This document shows, one piece after another, positions 22,793 to 31,850 of a DNA stretch of 54,584 nucleotides. The notes under the pieces are model-generated. The model had not been told where the DNA came from, did not search any database, and was given only the letters and a program-made list of their open reading frames with translations. The DNA is from Bacteroidales bacterium. GTDB lineage: Bacteria; Bacteroidota; Bacteroidia; Bacteroidales; UBA932. The position numbers and the translations under genes were made by a program. The first letter of the stretch is position 1; every line of letters begins with the position of its first letter. The stretch spans positions 1 to 54,584 of the forward strand of contig JAFVAU010000033.1 in NCBI GenBank assembly GCA_017480345.1. Direction: 5' to 3'.

Positions 22793-24288
22793 ATACGGGA
22801 CACTTTCATGCTGCCGGTGCGCTTGAAATCTTCCGTGCGCACGGTGACTTTGCGGATCTGATGGGTGGAAGGAAGGGTGGCGTTCACCTTGTCCACCAGG
22901 GCGTTCATATAGGCTTCCACCTCTTCCCAAGGCTTGCCGTCAAAGGCAGGCATGAAGGGCAGAATCTCCACGGCGATCACCTGGTTTCCATTGAGCTCGT
23001 CTTCCTTCACCATGGCGTCGCGGACGCAAGGATCGGCATAGAAGGGCTCTTCCAGGCTCTCCGGGCTCACGTTTTCACCGTTGGAAAGCACAATGACGTT
23101 CTTGATGCGGCCGGTAATATACAGGAAGCCGTCCTCGTCAAAGCGGCAGAGGTCTCCGGTACGCAGCCAACCGTCCTCCGTAAGGGCCTCGGCGGTGCGC
23201 TCGGGGTCTTTGTAGTAACCGGAGAAGACGTTGTCTCCCTTAATCCACAGTTCTCCGTCCACCAGCTTGGTCTCCTGACCGGGATATACGCGGCCGATGG
23301 AATGAGGATTGGGCAGCGGATCCTTGTTGGCCGATGTCAGGTTGGCGCCTTCCGTAAGGCCGTATCCGAAGCAGAACTTCACACCCAGCTTGGTGAAGAT
23401 GTCCACCAGGCGCGGCGGCACGTTGGCGGCGCCGGCAATGATCTGACGCAGGTTTCCGCCCAGGAACTGCGGACCGTACATCTTCACAAGTCCGGCCAGG
23501 ATGTCGCAGATACCGGGCACAATGACAAGGATGGTGGGCTTGATGGCGGGAAGCTGGCCCACGGCGGCTTTCATGTCTTCACAGGTGAAGATGAGGTTGC
23601 CGGTATAGAAGCAGCCCATGGTGCCGGCGATGAGGCCGAAAACGTGGCTGAAGGGCAACAGGGCCAGGTAGCGATCCTGCCCAATCACGGGACCCGGGCG
23701 GTAAGTGGCGTTGAAGTTACCGCGCATGAGGGCGCGATGGCTGAGTACGGCACCCTTGGGAGCGCCGGTGGTGCCGCCCGTGAAGAAAATGGCGGCCGTG
23801 CTCTCGGGATCCACCTGGGTGGAAGGAGCACCCGTTTCAGCAATAGAGGCGGCAGGGCATACCTTTACGCCCTGCAGTTTGCCGGTAAGCGGCATGAATT
23901 CCTCACGCACGAAGACGGCGGCAATGTCAAATTTCATGCAGGAACCCACCAGGGCCATTTCCGGAAGACCGGCAGGGATGTTCATAGCCACATAGCCGGC
24001 AGAGGTGATGGCCAGGAACAGCTCGATGGCATCCAGGCTGTTGCGGTCAAAAATGCCGATATGGGCACCCTTGGGAAGGCCCAGGCCTTCAATGAAGGCA
24101 CGGCGCCGTGCAATCCGCTCTCCCAGCTCCTGGTAGGTGTAAACCTTACCCTGGTGCGAAACGGCGGGGTTGGACGCATACTCAGTGGTGAACCAGTCCA
24201 CGAACTGAGGCATGGTGGGTAAATACTTTAGGCGGCTCAGCTCCTCCGGAGTGAGCAGGGACTCGAAGTACTCTTTGCTTGTAATCAT
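22789..24288 (-). CDS. AMP-forming acyl-CoA/acyl-ACP synthetase
   Basis: 499 residues of the adenylate-forming (ANL) superfamily. The P-loop is FFTGGTTGAPKGAVLSH; A5 is GYGLTEGAN; A7/A8 include GWLRTGDLCRFDEDGFLYI and GRIKNVIVLSNGENVSPE; the C-terminal Lys region is KRTGSMKVSR. It activates a carboxylate, by family and context a fatty acid, as the acyl-adenylate and passes it to CoA or, here more likely, to the ACP encoded next. It is third in a minus-strand operon (priA, serine hydrolase, ligase, ACP). A similar ligase-ACP pairing is known for acyl-ACP synthetases that feed aminolipid or natural-product pathways. Confidence 0.88.
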   Translation of the reverse strand: MITSKEYFESLLTPEELSRLKYLPTMPQFVDWFTTEYASNPAVSHQGKVYTYQELGERIARRRAFIEGLGLPKGAHIGIFDRNSLDAIELFLAITSAGYVAMNIPAGLPEMALVGSCMKFDIAAVFVREEFMPLTGKLQGVKVCPAASIAETGAPSTQVDPESTAAIFFTGGTTGAPKGAVLSHRALMRGNFNATYRPGPVIGQDRYLALLPFSHVFGLIAGTMGCFYTGNLIFTCEDMKAAVGQLPAIKPTILVIVPGICDILAGLVKMYGPQFLGGNLRQIIAGAANVPPRLVDIFTKLGVKFCFGYGLTEGANLTSANKDPLPNPHSIGRVYPGQETKLVDGELWIKGDNVFSGYYKDPERTAEALTEDGWLRTGDLCRFDEDGFLYITGRIKNVIVLSNGENVSPESLEEPFYADPCVRDAMVKEDELNGNQVIAVEILPFMPAFDGKPWEEVEAYMNALVDKVNATLPSTHQIRKVTVRTEDFKRTGSMKVSRI

Positions 24289-24305
24289 AAAAATATGGTT
24301 TAAGT

Positions 24306-25442
24306 TTATTGAAAAATGATTGATTCAATGTCTTTCATAACCTCATAACGGTCCCAATCGGCCCGGTTGGCGAAAATCAGGAGCAGCGCGTCTTCCTCCG
24401 GATAACGGACGGCCAGAATCTTGAAGCCGCCGTTGTCTCCGGTATGGTAAATGCGCCTGGGCCCTCCGTCATGGGCCGATTCGATGAACCAGCCGTATCC
24501 GTACCAGGTGTGAGGCCGGTTCTGATACAGGCTCCAGGGGCTGTCTGAAACCTGTATATGCGGAGTCATGGCCTCTTGAAGGAGTTCATTTGAAAGGACA
24601 CTCCCCTTCCTCAAGGCATTCTCCCACTGGACGAATTCATGGGTGGAGGTATAGATGCCGCCGTCGGGCCGGGTGGCGAAGAAGGTCTCTTCACCATAGT
24701 CATATTCGTACCATGCATGCGGGCCTTTGGGCCTTTCCACCGCCGTCCTTTCTTCCGGCATGTCGGAAACATCGGCATATTCATAGCCGTGCGCGGCCTG
24801 AGGGTCTTGCGCATTCCGGTCAAAATAGACGGTGCGCTCCATTCCGGCCGGTTTGAAGACATGCTCCTGAACATAGTCTGTAAAAGCTTGTCTGCTAACC
24901 CTTTCCACCAGTTGTCCCAGCAGGACGAAGGTGGGGTTGATGTACTCGTAGTTGGTTCCGGGAGCGAAGTTCCGGTGGTCCAGGGTTTTCAGGTATTCCG
25001 TGGCCAGGGCTTCATCTCCCTCTATTTTCTCTTCCCGGCTAAGATAGCCACGCTCGTCCGGAACGCCCGAAGAGTGGGACAGCAGATGCTTGAGTTGGAT
25101 TTCCTTCCAAATATCGCTCTCAAATTCCGGGAAATACATGCTCACAGGGTCTTCCAGGGAGATTTTTCCCTCTTCCACCAGTTGGAGTACGGCCACAGCC
25201 GTGAACTGTTTGGAGACGGAGGCAATGTTGAAAGCGGTGTTCCCGTCTATGGACGCGCCAGTCTCCAGGTTGGCCAGGCCATATCCTTTGTCAAAAATCA
25301 CTTGGTCTCCTTTCATCACCAGTACGGCTGCACCGGGTTCTGAGGAAGGGAAAAGCGGGGAGAGCAGCCGGTCCATCTGACGCTCCGGGGAAGGAGTGCA
25401 GGAAACGGCCACAAGGGCACTTATGAGGGCTATTCGTTTCAT
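24306..25442 (-). CDS. Class C beta-lactamase-like serine hydrolase, lipoprotein
   Basis: 378 residues with a lipoprotein signal (ALISALVAVSC, Cys15). The penicillin-binding-protein/class C fold motifs are present: SVSK (S-x-x-K nucleophile) near 78, Y-x-N as YIN near 169, and H-T-G in YHTGDNGG near 340. Family members are esterases, D-amino-acid peptidases or peptidoglycan-trimming enzymes; true beta-lactam hydrolysis is not implied. Its ATG lies one base after the priA stop, and the ligase gene starts 17 bases after its own stop, so it is in the same transcript. Substrate unknown; envelope-located. Confidence 0.85.
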   Translation of the reverse strand: MKRIALISALVAVSCTPSPERQMDRLLSPLFPSSEPGAAVLVMKGDQVIFDKGYGLANLETGASIDGNTAFNIASVSKQFTAVAVLQLVEEGKISLEDPVSMYFPEFESDIWKEIQLKHLLSHSSGVPDERGYLSREEKIEGDEALATEYLKTLDHRNFAPGTNYEYINPTFVLLGQLVERVSRQAFTDYVQEHVFKPAGMERTVYFDRNAQDPQAAHGYEYADVSDMPEERTAVERPKGPHAWYEYDYGEETFFATRPDGGIYTSTHEFVQWENALRKGSVLSNELLQEAMTPHIQVSDSPWSLYQNRPHTWYGYGWFIESAHDGGPRRIYHTGDNGGFKILAVRYPEEDALLLIFANRADWDRYEVMKDIESIIFQ

Positions 25443-25443
25443 G

Positions 25444-27147
25444 TTATGCAGGATCTACGTCTATTATTATATGGCCGGTATACTTCCGGGCTTTCTCAAA
25501 GGAGGAAACGGTAAGGGCCATTTTCTGTTTTCTTTCCACAAGGGCTTTGTCCCGGGGAAACAGGAGCCGGATTTCATCCTTGTATGCCTCCATGGGAACG
25601 TCTATGGGTTTCAGTTCCGCCATCAGTTCCCGGGAGAGGAATTCCCTCCGTTTTTCATTGCTGTCCTTCAGGAGCAGCTTGACCAGGCGCGTATAGGGCG
25701 GATAATGGCAGAAGCGGCGCTCCTCCAGCATTCGGGAGAGGAAATCTCCGCCTTCCATGAGGGCCGAGAATACCGGATGGCCAGGCTCCCGCGTCTGAAT
25801 CACAAAGCGGCGGCCCGGATGACGGAAGCGCCCCAGGAGCTGGAAGGCCCTTTCGTCGGCCCGGAAGTCCTGGCGGGAGAGGATGCCGTCGGCCGATACC
25901 AGGGCCACGAGCCCAATTTTCTCGCTTTCGAATCCTCTGCCTGTGAAGGCGTTGACAATCATTATCTCAAACTCCCCTTCCATAAAGGAGCGGATGGTTT
26001 GGGCCTGATCTTCGGCCGTCCCGTCCAGCAGGCCGATGCGGGCCTGAGGGTACAGTTCCTGCACTTCCGTTTCCAGCCTGCGGCCTTCCTCGAAAGTGCG
26101 TTTGGGGCCCACCAGGAGCACTTGCTGCCCGGCGTCCATCGTCTCCTTGATATGGGCCAGCAATTTCAGGGATAGACTGCCCACCATTCCCTTTTTCCTA
26201 TACTCTGCGCCCGTATCGATGATTTCCCAGTTTTCCTGGCTCCGGGAGCTTGAGTCTTTCTTTAAGTTAACCTGTACAAATCGTACATTCTGAGCGTTAT
26301 AGATAGATTCCAAAGAAGGGGTGGAACTGGAGAGAAGCACACCCGCCTTATGGACGGAGGCCAGCATGATGGCGCTTTCCCGGGCATGGTAGCGCGGAGC
26401 CGGGGAATCCTGCTTGTAGGAAGGGTCCTGCTCTTCGTCCACAATCACCAGCCCCAGGTTCCGGAACGGGAGGAACAGGGCGCTGCGGGTTCCCAGAATG
26501 AGGTGGGGCTCCCCTTCCCTTACCTGCTGCTCCACCACTTTCCGTTTGGCTGCAGAAAGCCCGCTGTGGTACTTGAGCGTGCAGGGGAAAGCCTCCGAAA
26601 GGGCAATCTCCGGCACCAGCACAAGTACGCTCTTCCCTTCTGCAAGGGTGTCCAGGGCCAGTTCCAGGAACACATCGCTCTTTTTCCGGGCCGATATTCC
26701 CGTCAGGAGGACGGGTTTTCCGCTCTGAAGACCCTCACGAATCTGCGGAAGCAGGTTTTTATCCGGCTCTTCTGTCCGGGGACCGGGCAGTTCTGCACGA
26801 TCCGCCGCCTTGAGCCGGGAACCGTGGTTTTTCATGGCAGGATAGGCCGCTTTGTAGACTTCCCCGATGGTGCACAGATAGTATTGGGAAAGGGTTCTCC
26901 AGAAAAGAATCTCTTGCTCCGAGATGGCCGGCAACTTGTCTTCCACGCCTTCCACAGGCTGGATTTTCTCCGGAGTCAGGCCGGGCCGGATGCCCGCTGC
27001 GCTTACACAGCCAACATAAAAGGCCCCGGCAAACAGAACCCGGACACGGTCACCAAACTTTACTTGCATTCCCTCCGGAACGCGGTAATAAGGTTCCCAC
27101 TCCAGCTTGAGCGGTAAAATGACCTGTATGAAACACGGCTCTGCCAT
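25444..27147 (-). CDS. priA: PriA-like protein with lost ATPase and zinc motifs
   Basis: 567 residues, against about 730-820 for normal primosomal helicase PriA. The N-terminal DNA-binding domain (VILPLKLEWEPYYRVPEGM) and the helicase skeleton (VLVLVPEIALSEAF, LILGTRSALFLPFRNLGLVI, PRYHARESAIMLA, NAFTGRGFESEKIGLV) are clear. But Walker A, normally GxTGSGKT, reads TGISARKKS at 149-157 with no GK[ST], the DEEH box is DEEQD at 237-241, and the cysteine-rich zinc module between the two helicase halves is missing. It is therefore probably a replication-restart scaffold without helicase activity, as reported for Deinococcus PriA. Start ATG 27147 chosen because the -7 box lies just upstream. Confidence 0.85.
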   Translation of the reverse strand: MAEPCFIQVILPLKLEWEPYYRVPEGMQVKFGDRVRVLFAGAFYVGCVSAAGIRPGLTPEKIQPVEGVEDKLPAISEQEILFWRTLSQYYLCTIGEVYKAAYPAMKNHGSRLKAADRAELPGPRTEEPDKNLLPQIREGLQSGKPVLLTGISARKKSDVFLELALDTLAEGKSVLVLVPEIALSEAFPCTLKYHSGLSAAKRKVVEQQVREGEPHLILGTRSALFLPFRNLGLVIVDEEQDPSYKQDSPAPRYHARESAIMLASVHKAGVLLSSSTPSLESIYNAQNVRFVQVNLKKDSSSRSQENWEIIDTGAEYRKKGMVGSLSLKLLAHIKETMDAGQQVLLVGPKRTFEEGRRLETEVQELYPQARIGLLDGTAEDQAQTIRSFMEGEFEIMIVNAFTGRGFESEKIGLVALVSADGILSRQDFRADERAFQLLGRFRHPGRRFVIQTREPGHPVFSALMEGGDFLSRMLEERRFCHYPPYTRLVKLLLKDSNEKRREFLSRELMAELKPIDVPMEAYKDEIRLLFPRDKALVERKQKMALTVSSFEKARKYTGHIIIDVDPA

Positions 27148-27156
27148 AAAATCTTT

Positions 27157-27164
27157 CAAAGATA
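27157..27164 (-). promoter_or_regulatory. -7 promoter element TATCTTTG (priA operon)
   Basis: Exact match nine bases before the priA ATG; the leader would be very short. Confidence 0.55.
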
Positions 27165-27233
27165 CGAAATTATTCCCGCAAATCCAATGTGGAACTTTGT
27201 GGAACAATTGTTGGGGATGCCGTTTTTTTTACC

Positions 27234-27241
27234 TATTTTTG
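27234..27241 (+). promoter_or_regulatory. -7 promoter element TATTTTTG (parA operon)
   Basis: Exact match 33 bases before the parA ATG. Confidence 0.5.
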
Positions 27242-27274
27242 TAGACTTAAAGAAGTTAGAAAAATAGCTCAAAT

Positions 27275-28051
27275 ATGGGAAAAATCATTGCTATAGCCAA
27301 TCAGAAAGGCGGTGTAGGCAAAACCACCACAGCCATCAACCTGGCCGCCTCGCTGGCTGCACTGGAGAAGAATGTCCTGGTAATAGACGCTGATCCTCAG
27401 GCCAATACCACCTCCGGTCTCAACTTCGACCCGGAGAACGAGCAGCACCGCACGCTGTATGAGATTCTGATCGGCAAGATTGCCGCTACGGACGCCCTCA
27501 TCCAGACGGAGCTTCCCAAGCTGCACATGATTCCCTCCCACATCAACCTGGTGGGAGCGGAAATCGAGTTGCTGGAAACCCCGGAGCGCGAGTCCATCCT
27601 CAAGAAGGCCCTGGCTCCCATCAAAGACCGGTACGACTATATTATCATAGATTGCTCCCCTTCCCTCGGACTCATCACCGTGAACTGCCTCACCGCGGCG
27701 GATTCCGTCATGATTCCCGTCCAGCCGGAGTTCTTCGCCCTGGAAGGCCTGGCCAAACTCATCCAGACCATCCGCCTGGTGCAGAACGGCATCAATCCGG
27801 GCCTTACCATTGAAGGCTTCGTGGTAACCATGTTCGACGGCCGCACCAAAGTGCACAACCAGGTGGTGGCCCAGCTCCGGGACCACTTCAAGGACATGGT
27901 GTTCAATACCGTCATCCAGCGCAGCATCCGCCTGAGCGAGGCTCCCAGCTACGGAAAGCCCATCATCCTGTACGACGTGATGAACAACGGTACCTCCAAT
28001 TACCTCAATCTGGCAAAAGAAGTTTTAGACAAGAATAAAGATGGCGAATAA
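27275..28051 (+). CDS. parA: Chromosome partitioning ATPase ParA/Soj
   Basis: 258 residues. Deviant Walker A KGGVGKTT is near the N-terminus (ANQKGGVGKTTTAINLAASL), followed by DADPQANTT and the Walker B segment YIIIDCSPSLG. It binds DNA as an ATP dimer and moves ParB-parS complexes. Its 3' end overlaps parB by 11 bases, the usual chromosomal soj-spo0J arrangement; no plasmid replication genes are present, so this is the chromosomal pair, normally found near the origin of replication. Confidence 0.95.
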   Translation: MGKIIAIANQKGGVGKTTTAINLAASLAALEKNVLVIDADPQANTTSGLNFDPENEQHRTLYEILIGKIAATDALIQTELPKLHMIPSHINLVGAEIELLETPERESILKKALAPIKDRYDYIIIDCSPSLGLITVNCLTAADSVMIPVQPEFFALEGLAKLIQTIRLVQNGINPGLTIEGFVVTMFDGRTKVHNQVVAQLRDHFKDMVFNTVIQRSIRLSEAPSYGKPIILYDVMNNGTSNYLNLAKEVLDKNKDGE

Positions 28052-28961
28052 TCCGTCCCGCCTGGGAAAGGGCCTGGGTGCCCTCCTGGGAGGAGAAGAC
28101 CTCTCCGAACTCCGCAAACCCGTAGGATACATCAACAAACAGGTGGTCACCGAGACCGCCGTCCAGCCCAAGGACACTTCGGACGTGCTCCGCATCCCGG
28201 TGAACCTCATCGAGCCCAATCCCTACCAGCCCAGAATGAGTTTCGACGCCGATGCCATGCAGGAACTCTCGGAGTCCATCCGCACCTTCGGCCTCATCCA
28301 GCCCATCACGGTGCGCCGGAAGGGAGAGAAATATCAGATCATCAGCGGTGAGCGCCGCTACCGCGCCTCCATCATGGCCGGTATGGAAATGGTTCCCGCC
28401 TACATCCGGGACGCTTCCGAGCAGGGCATGCTGGAGATGGCCATCGTGGAGAATATCCAGCGGGAAAACCTGGACCCTATCGAGGTGGCCATGAGCTATC
28501 AGCGCCTCATGGAGGAGTGCAACCTCACCCAGGAGCAGATGGCAGACCGTGTGGGCAAGAAAAGGGCTTCCGTTGCCAACCAGCTGCGTCTTCTGAAACT
28601 GCCCGCCAAGGTCCAGCACGACCTCAAGGTGGGCCTTCTGAGCGTGGGACATGCCAAGGTGCTGCTGGGCGTGGAAGACCCTGCCGCCCAGGAAATGCTC
28701 TGCGACCTCATTGTCAAGGGCGGTCTCTCCGTGCGTCAGCTGGAAGAGAAAATCAAGTCCCTGGACAAGAAGCCGGCCGCGCCCAAGGAAGACCCCGGCG
28801 CCCTTCCGGAGATGTACTACAAGCTCCTGGAAAACGTGGGCAAATACTTCGGGGACAATCTCTCCCTCCGCCGCACCCGGGAAGGGAAGGGCACCCTTAC
28901 CATCAAGTTCGAATCCGACGCCCAGATGGAGCAGTTCCTCAGGGCCCTGGAGCAGAGATGA
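28041..28961 (+). CDS. parB: Chromosome partitioning protein ParB/Spo0J
   Basis: 306 residues. It starts RLGKGLGALLGGED, and the CTP/ParB box is SGERRYRASIMAGMEMVPAY (GERRxRA motif), followed by the HTH MADRVGKKRASVANQLRLLK that recognises parS. It loads as a CTP-dependent clamp and works with ParA. The start overlaps parA by 11 bases; the stop overlaps the next gene in ATGA. I saw no exact TGTTTCACGTGAAACA-type parS in the window. Confidence 0.95.
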   Translation: MANNPSRLGKGLGALLGGEDLSELRKPVGYINKQVVTETAVQPKDTSDVLRIPVNLIEPNPYQPRMSFDADAMQELSESIRTFGLIQPITVRRKGEKYQIISGERRYRASIMAGMEMVPAYIRDASEQGMLEMAIVENIQRENLDPIEVAMSYQRLMEECNLTQEQMADRVGKKRASVANQLRLLKLPAKVQHDLKVGLLSVGHAKVLLGVEDPAAQEMLCDLIVKGGLSVRQLEEKIKSLDKKPAAPKEDPGALPEMYYKLLENVGKYFGDNLSLRRTREGKGTLTIKFESDAQMEQFLRALEQR

Positions 28962-29866
28962 GCCTGAAAAGACTCATAGCGCTGGCTACCGGATGCATGG
29001 TTTTCATGCTTCCCCTGCGGGCGCAATACAGGGACGACCAATTCAAACGGGACGCCTTTACCCAAACCTACGCGGACACCACGGAAAAGACCAAGACGGA
29101 CACCAGTTCCCTCTTCAGCTTCCGGGAGTTCTTCGGCGGCCTGGCCCATAAGAACACGGCCTCGCTCAAGAACCTGTCCATCGGATCGGCCGTATTCATA
29201 GGCGGCAACCAGATTTACCACAAGCAGTACTGGAAACTTCCCATCATCTATGGCGGAATAGGTGCCGGCATCTATGGCGGCATCCGCTTCAATCAGCTTT
29301 ACAACACCACCCAGGACACCAAATACAAGACCTACAGTACCCTTTCCTATATAGGGGCCGGTCTGGTCTGGTGGGGGTCCATCATGGACGGCGTGGTCTC
29401 CTACAAGGGAAACCGGAAACCGGACCCGGGCAAGGCCACCGTCTTCTCCCTCCTTCTGCCCGGCATGGGACAGGTCTACAACGGAGAGTTCTGGAAAGTG
29501 CCCATCTATTGGGGCCTGATGGCCGGCAGTATCCACTTTATAATAGACAACCAGGCCCAGTATATGCGCTGGAAGTGGACGTACGACCAGGCCAACAGCA
29601 CCGTAGAAGGAATGTCCGCCCCCCCGCAGAGTGCAGAGAATGCCAAGTATTACCGGGATTCCTTCCGGCGCCTCAGGGACTATTCCATCCTGGCGCTGGC
29701 CGTTTCCTATCTGCTTCAAGTCATTGACGCCAACGTATTTGCCTACATGCAGGATTTCGAGGTCACGGATGAAATCTCCATGAAGGTGCAGCCTTCCATC
29801 CAGCCTCTTGACAGTTACGCCATGGCGCCCCCGGCGGTGGGCCTCTCCGTCGGCTTTAAATTTTAG
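28958..29866 (+). CDS. DUF5683 membrane protein
   Basis: 302 residues with a signal peptide (LKRLIALATGCMVFMLPLRA) and several hydrophobic segments: LPIIYGGIGAGIYGGI, YIGAGLVWWGSIMDGVV, FSLLLPGMGQVYNGEFWKVP. The LPGMGQ-x-YNG-x-[FY]-WK motif is the DUF5683 signature found after parAB in many Bacteroidetes. Exported or inner-membrane; function unknown. ATG 28958 overlaps the parB stop (ATGA), so it is translated by coupling; a longer upstream frame lies within parB and is a shadow. Confidence 0.85.
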   Translation: MSLKRLIALATGCMVFMLPLRAQYRDDQFKRDAFTQTYADTTEKTKTDTSSLFSFREFFGGLAHKNTASLKNLSIGSAVFIGGNQIYHKQYWKLPIIYGGIGAGIYGGIRFNQLYNTTQDTKYKTYSTLSYIGAGLVWWGSIMDGVVSYKGNRKPDPGKATVFSLLLPGMGQVYNGEFWKVPIYWGLMAGSIHFIIDNQAQYMRWKWTYDQANSTVEGMSAPPQSAENAKYYRDSFRRLRDYSILALAVSYLLQVIDANVFAYMQDFEVTDEISMKVQPSIQPLDSYAMAPPAVGLSVGFKF

Positions 29867-29869
29867 TGT

Positions 29870-31276
29870 ATGAAAAAAATCATCCTCATAAGCCTTTCCC
29901 TCCTTGTTTTTCTTCTTCCGGCCGATGCCCAGCGCAAGAGCCGCAAGCAGCTTGAAACTGAAAATCAGCAGATGCTTGAGCGCATTGCCGCTTTGGAGGC
30001 CGAGGTGGCTGCCTACAAGACGGACGCCGTAGACCGGGAATACATAGAGGAAGAGCTTTCCGGAGAGAACGAGAACAAAGTGTCGGCCGGCCTGGAGGAC
30101 TATACCTCCGAGAGTACGGACACCCTCCTGAGCCAGTGGTACATGCACCGTCAGTCCCGCATCCCGGGCCGGGAGCAGTACAACATGGATTCCGTGGTGT
30201 TCTCCACCAATGTCCCCGACAGTGTCCTCATGCGCCGTCTGGAGGAGATGAATTCCTTCATCACCCTCCCCTTCAACGAGACGGTGAAAAACTACATGGT
30301 GCTGTATTCGGAGAAGATGCCCACCAAGATGTCGGAGATGATGGGCCTCTCCGAATACTATTTCCCGCTTATTGAGGAAACCTTCCGCCGCTACGACATC
30401 CCCCTGGAACTCAAGTATGTAGCCATCATAGAAAGCGCCTTCAACCCCCGGGCTCAATCCCGCGTGGGCGCCATGGGCATGTGGCAGTTCATGTACCGCA
30501 CGGCCCTCAGCTACGGCCTCCGGATAGATTCCTATGCCGACGAGCGCATGGATCCCCTGGCCTCCATGGATGCGGCCGCCCGCTATTTCAAGGACGCCTA
30601 CCGCATCTTCGGAGACTGGTCCCTGGCCATTTCCTCCTACAACTGCGGCTCCGGCAATGTGAACAAGGCCATCAAGCGGGCCGGCGGCCGCAGGGATTTC
30701 TGGAGCATTTACGAGTACCTCCCCCGGGAGACGCGCGGCTACGTTCCGGCCATGGTAGGGGCCATGTATGCCTTCCGCTATGCCAATGAGTATGGCCTCA
30801 CCCCCGCTCCTACGGCCGTTCCCTCCTACGTGGACACCTTCCATGTGCACAAGAACCTGCACTTCCGCCAGATAAGCGAGGTCCTGGGCATTCCCCTGGA
30901 CGACGTGCGGGACCTCAATCCCATGTACTACAAGGATATTGTGCCCGGAGCCCATTCAGACGAGGTCATCCGCCTTCCCTTCAACTACACGTCGGCCTTC
31001 CTGGATATGCAGGACAGCATTTACCGCTACAAGGCCGATGTCCTCTTTGCCACCAGCATAGAGGACGGGCGGGAATCCGTGAACGGGCAGAAAGTAGCTA
31101 CACGCCCCTCCGCAAGCGGAAAGGCGCAGTGGGTCTATTACAAGGTCAAGTCCGGGGACAATCTGGGCAAGATTGCCCGGAAGTATCACACCAACGTCCG
31201 CCAGCTCAAGAGCTGGAACAATCTCAAGAGCGACCGGATTGCCGTGGGCCAGCGCCTGAAAGTGGGAAAACGCTAA
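29870..31276 (+). CDS. mltD: MltD-like lytic transglycosylase with LysM
   Basis: 468 residues: signal peptide (ILISLSLLVFLLPADA), a coiled-coil stretch (QLETENQQMLERIAALEAEV), then an SLT lysozyme-like domain with the catalytic Glu in AIIESAFNPRAQSRVGAMGM and the G-x-W-Q-F motif, ISSYNCGSGNVNKAI, and a C-terminal LysM (YKVKSGDNLGKIARKYHTNV). A second, weaker LysM-like segment lies near 330-370. It cleaves peptidoglycan glycan strands in the periplasm. Four bases after DUF5683, in the conserved parAB cluster, which may tie wall cleavage to chromosome segregation. Confidence 0.9.
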   Translation: MKKIILISLSLLVFLLPADAQRKSRKQLETENQQMLERIAALEAEVAAYKTDAVDREYIEEELSGENENKVSAGLEDYTSESTDTLLSQWYMHRQSRIPGREQYNMDSVVFSTNVPDSVLMRRLEEMNSFITLPFNETVKNYMVLYSEKMPTKMSEMMGLSEYYFPLIEETFRRYDIPLELKYVAIIESAFNPRAQSRVGAMGMWQFMYRTALSYGLRIDSYADERMDPLASMDAAARYFKDAYRIFGDWSLAISSYNCGSGNVNKAIKRAGGRRDFWSIYEYLPRETRGYVPAMVGAMYAFRYANEYGLTPAPTAVPSYVDTFHVHKNLHFRQISEVLGIPLDDVRDLNPMYYKDIVPGAHSDEVIRLPFNYTSAFLDMQDSIYRYKADVLFATSIEDGRESVNGQKVATRPSASGKAQWVYYKVKSGDNLGKIARKYHTNVRQLKSWNNLKSDRIAVGQRLKVGKR

Positions 31277-31849
31277 TCAGAACCTGTCCATAGCGGAGAA
31301 GATTCTCTCCCTTACTTCCTCGATGGTGCCAACGCCGTCAATCTCGTTGTATTTGCCGGCCTTCCTGTAGAACTCAATCAGGGGTTCCGTCTTGTCGTGA
31401 TACGTCTTGATGCGGTTCTCCACCACTTCGGGGCGGGCATCGTCGGCCCTTCCTTCAATCTGGGCCCGGTGGGCGATCCGCTCATGGATGAGGGCGTCGG
31501 GAATCATGATGGAAACGCAGGCCGTCACCTGCTCGCCGTTCTTGGCCAGGATGGCATCCAAGGCATCCGCCTGGGCCAGCGTACGGGGGAAGCCGTCCAG
31601 CAGGAAGCCGTCCACGCCTTTCACGGAGCGGAACTTATCCTCTATCATACCTTCCACCACGGAGTCCGGCACCAGGTTGCCGGCCTCTATGAGTGCTTTG
31701 GCCTGGAGCCCCAGGGGCGTTCCGGCGGCAATCTCGCTGCGGAGGAGTTCTCCGGTGGAAAGGTGGCAAAGGTTGAAGCGCTCCACCATGGCGCCGGCCT
31801 GGGTGCCCTTACCTGCACCGGGAGGACCAAATAGCACGTAGTATTTCAT
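31277..31849 (-). CDS. adk: Adenylate kinase
   Basis: 190 residues. P-loop GPPGAGKGTQ near the N-terminus, the AMP-binding HLSTGELLRSEIAAGT, then DGFPRTLAQADAL. It interconverts ATP, ADP and AMP. The lid is the short form without the zinc cysteines, normal for Bacteroidetes. I chose ATG 31849 (MKYYVLFGPP); the longer frame runs into hpt. Its start is one base after the hpt stop, so the two are one operon, and its stop abuts the stop of convergent mltD. Confidence 0.96.
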   Translation of the reverse strand: MKYYVLFGPPGAGKGTQAGAMVERFNLCHLSTGELLRSEIAAGTPLGLQAKALIEAGNLVPDSVVEGMIEDKFRSVKGVDGFLLDGFPRTLAQADALDAILAKNGEQVTACVSIMIPDALIHERIAHRAQIEGRADDARPEVVENRIKTYHDKTEPLIEFYRKAGKYNEIDGVGTIEEVRERIFSAMDRF

Positions 31850-31850
31850 A

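Noticed and set aside
22861-24222. 453-codon plus-strand frame
   Set aside because: Antisense of the acyl ligase, whose motifs are complete.
27175-27275. Origin of replication or parS next to parAB
   Set aside because: I saw no DnaA-box cluster and no parS-like palindrome in the intergenic region; soj-spo0J alone does not locate the origin here.
28817-30955. 712-codon minus-strand frame
   Set aside because: Exact antisense of parB, DUF5683 and mltD; a GC-driven shadow with no family match.
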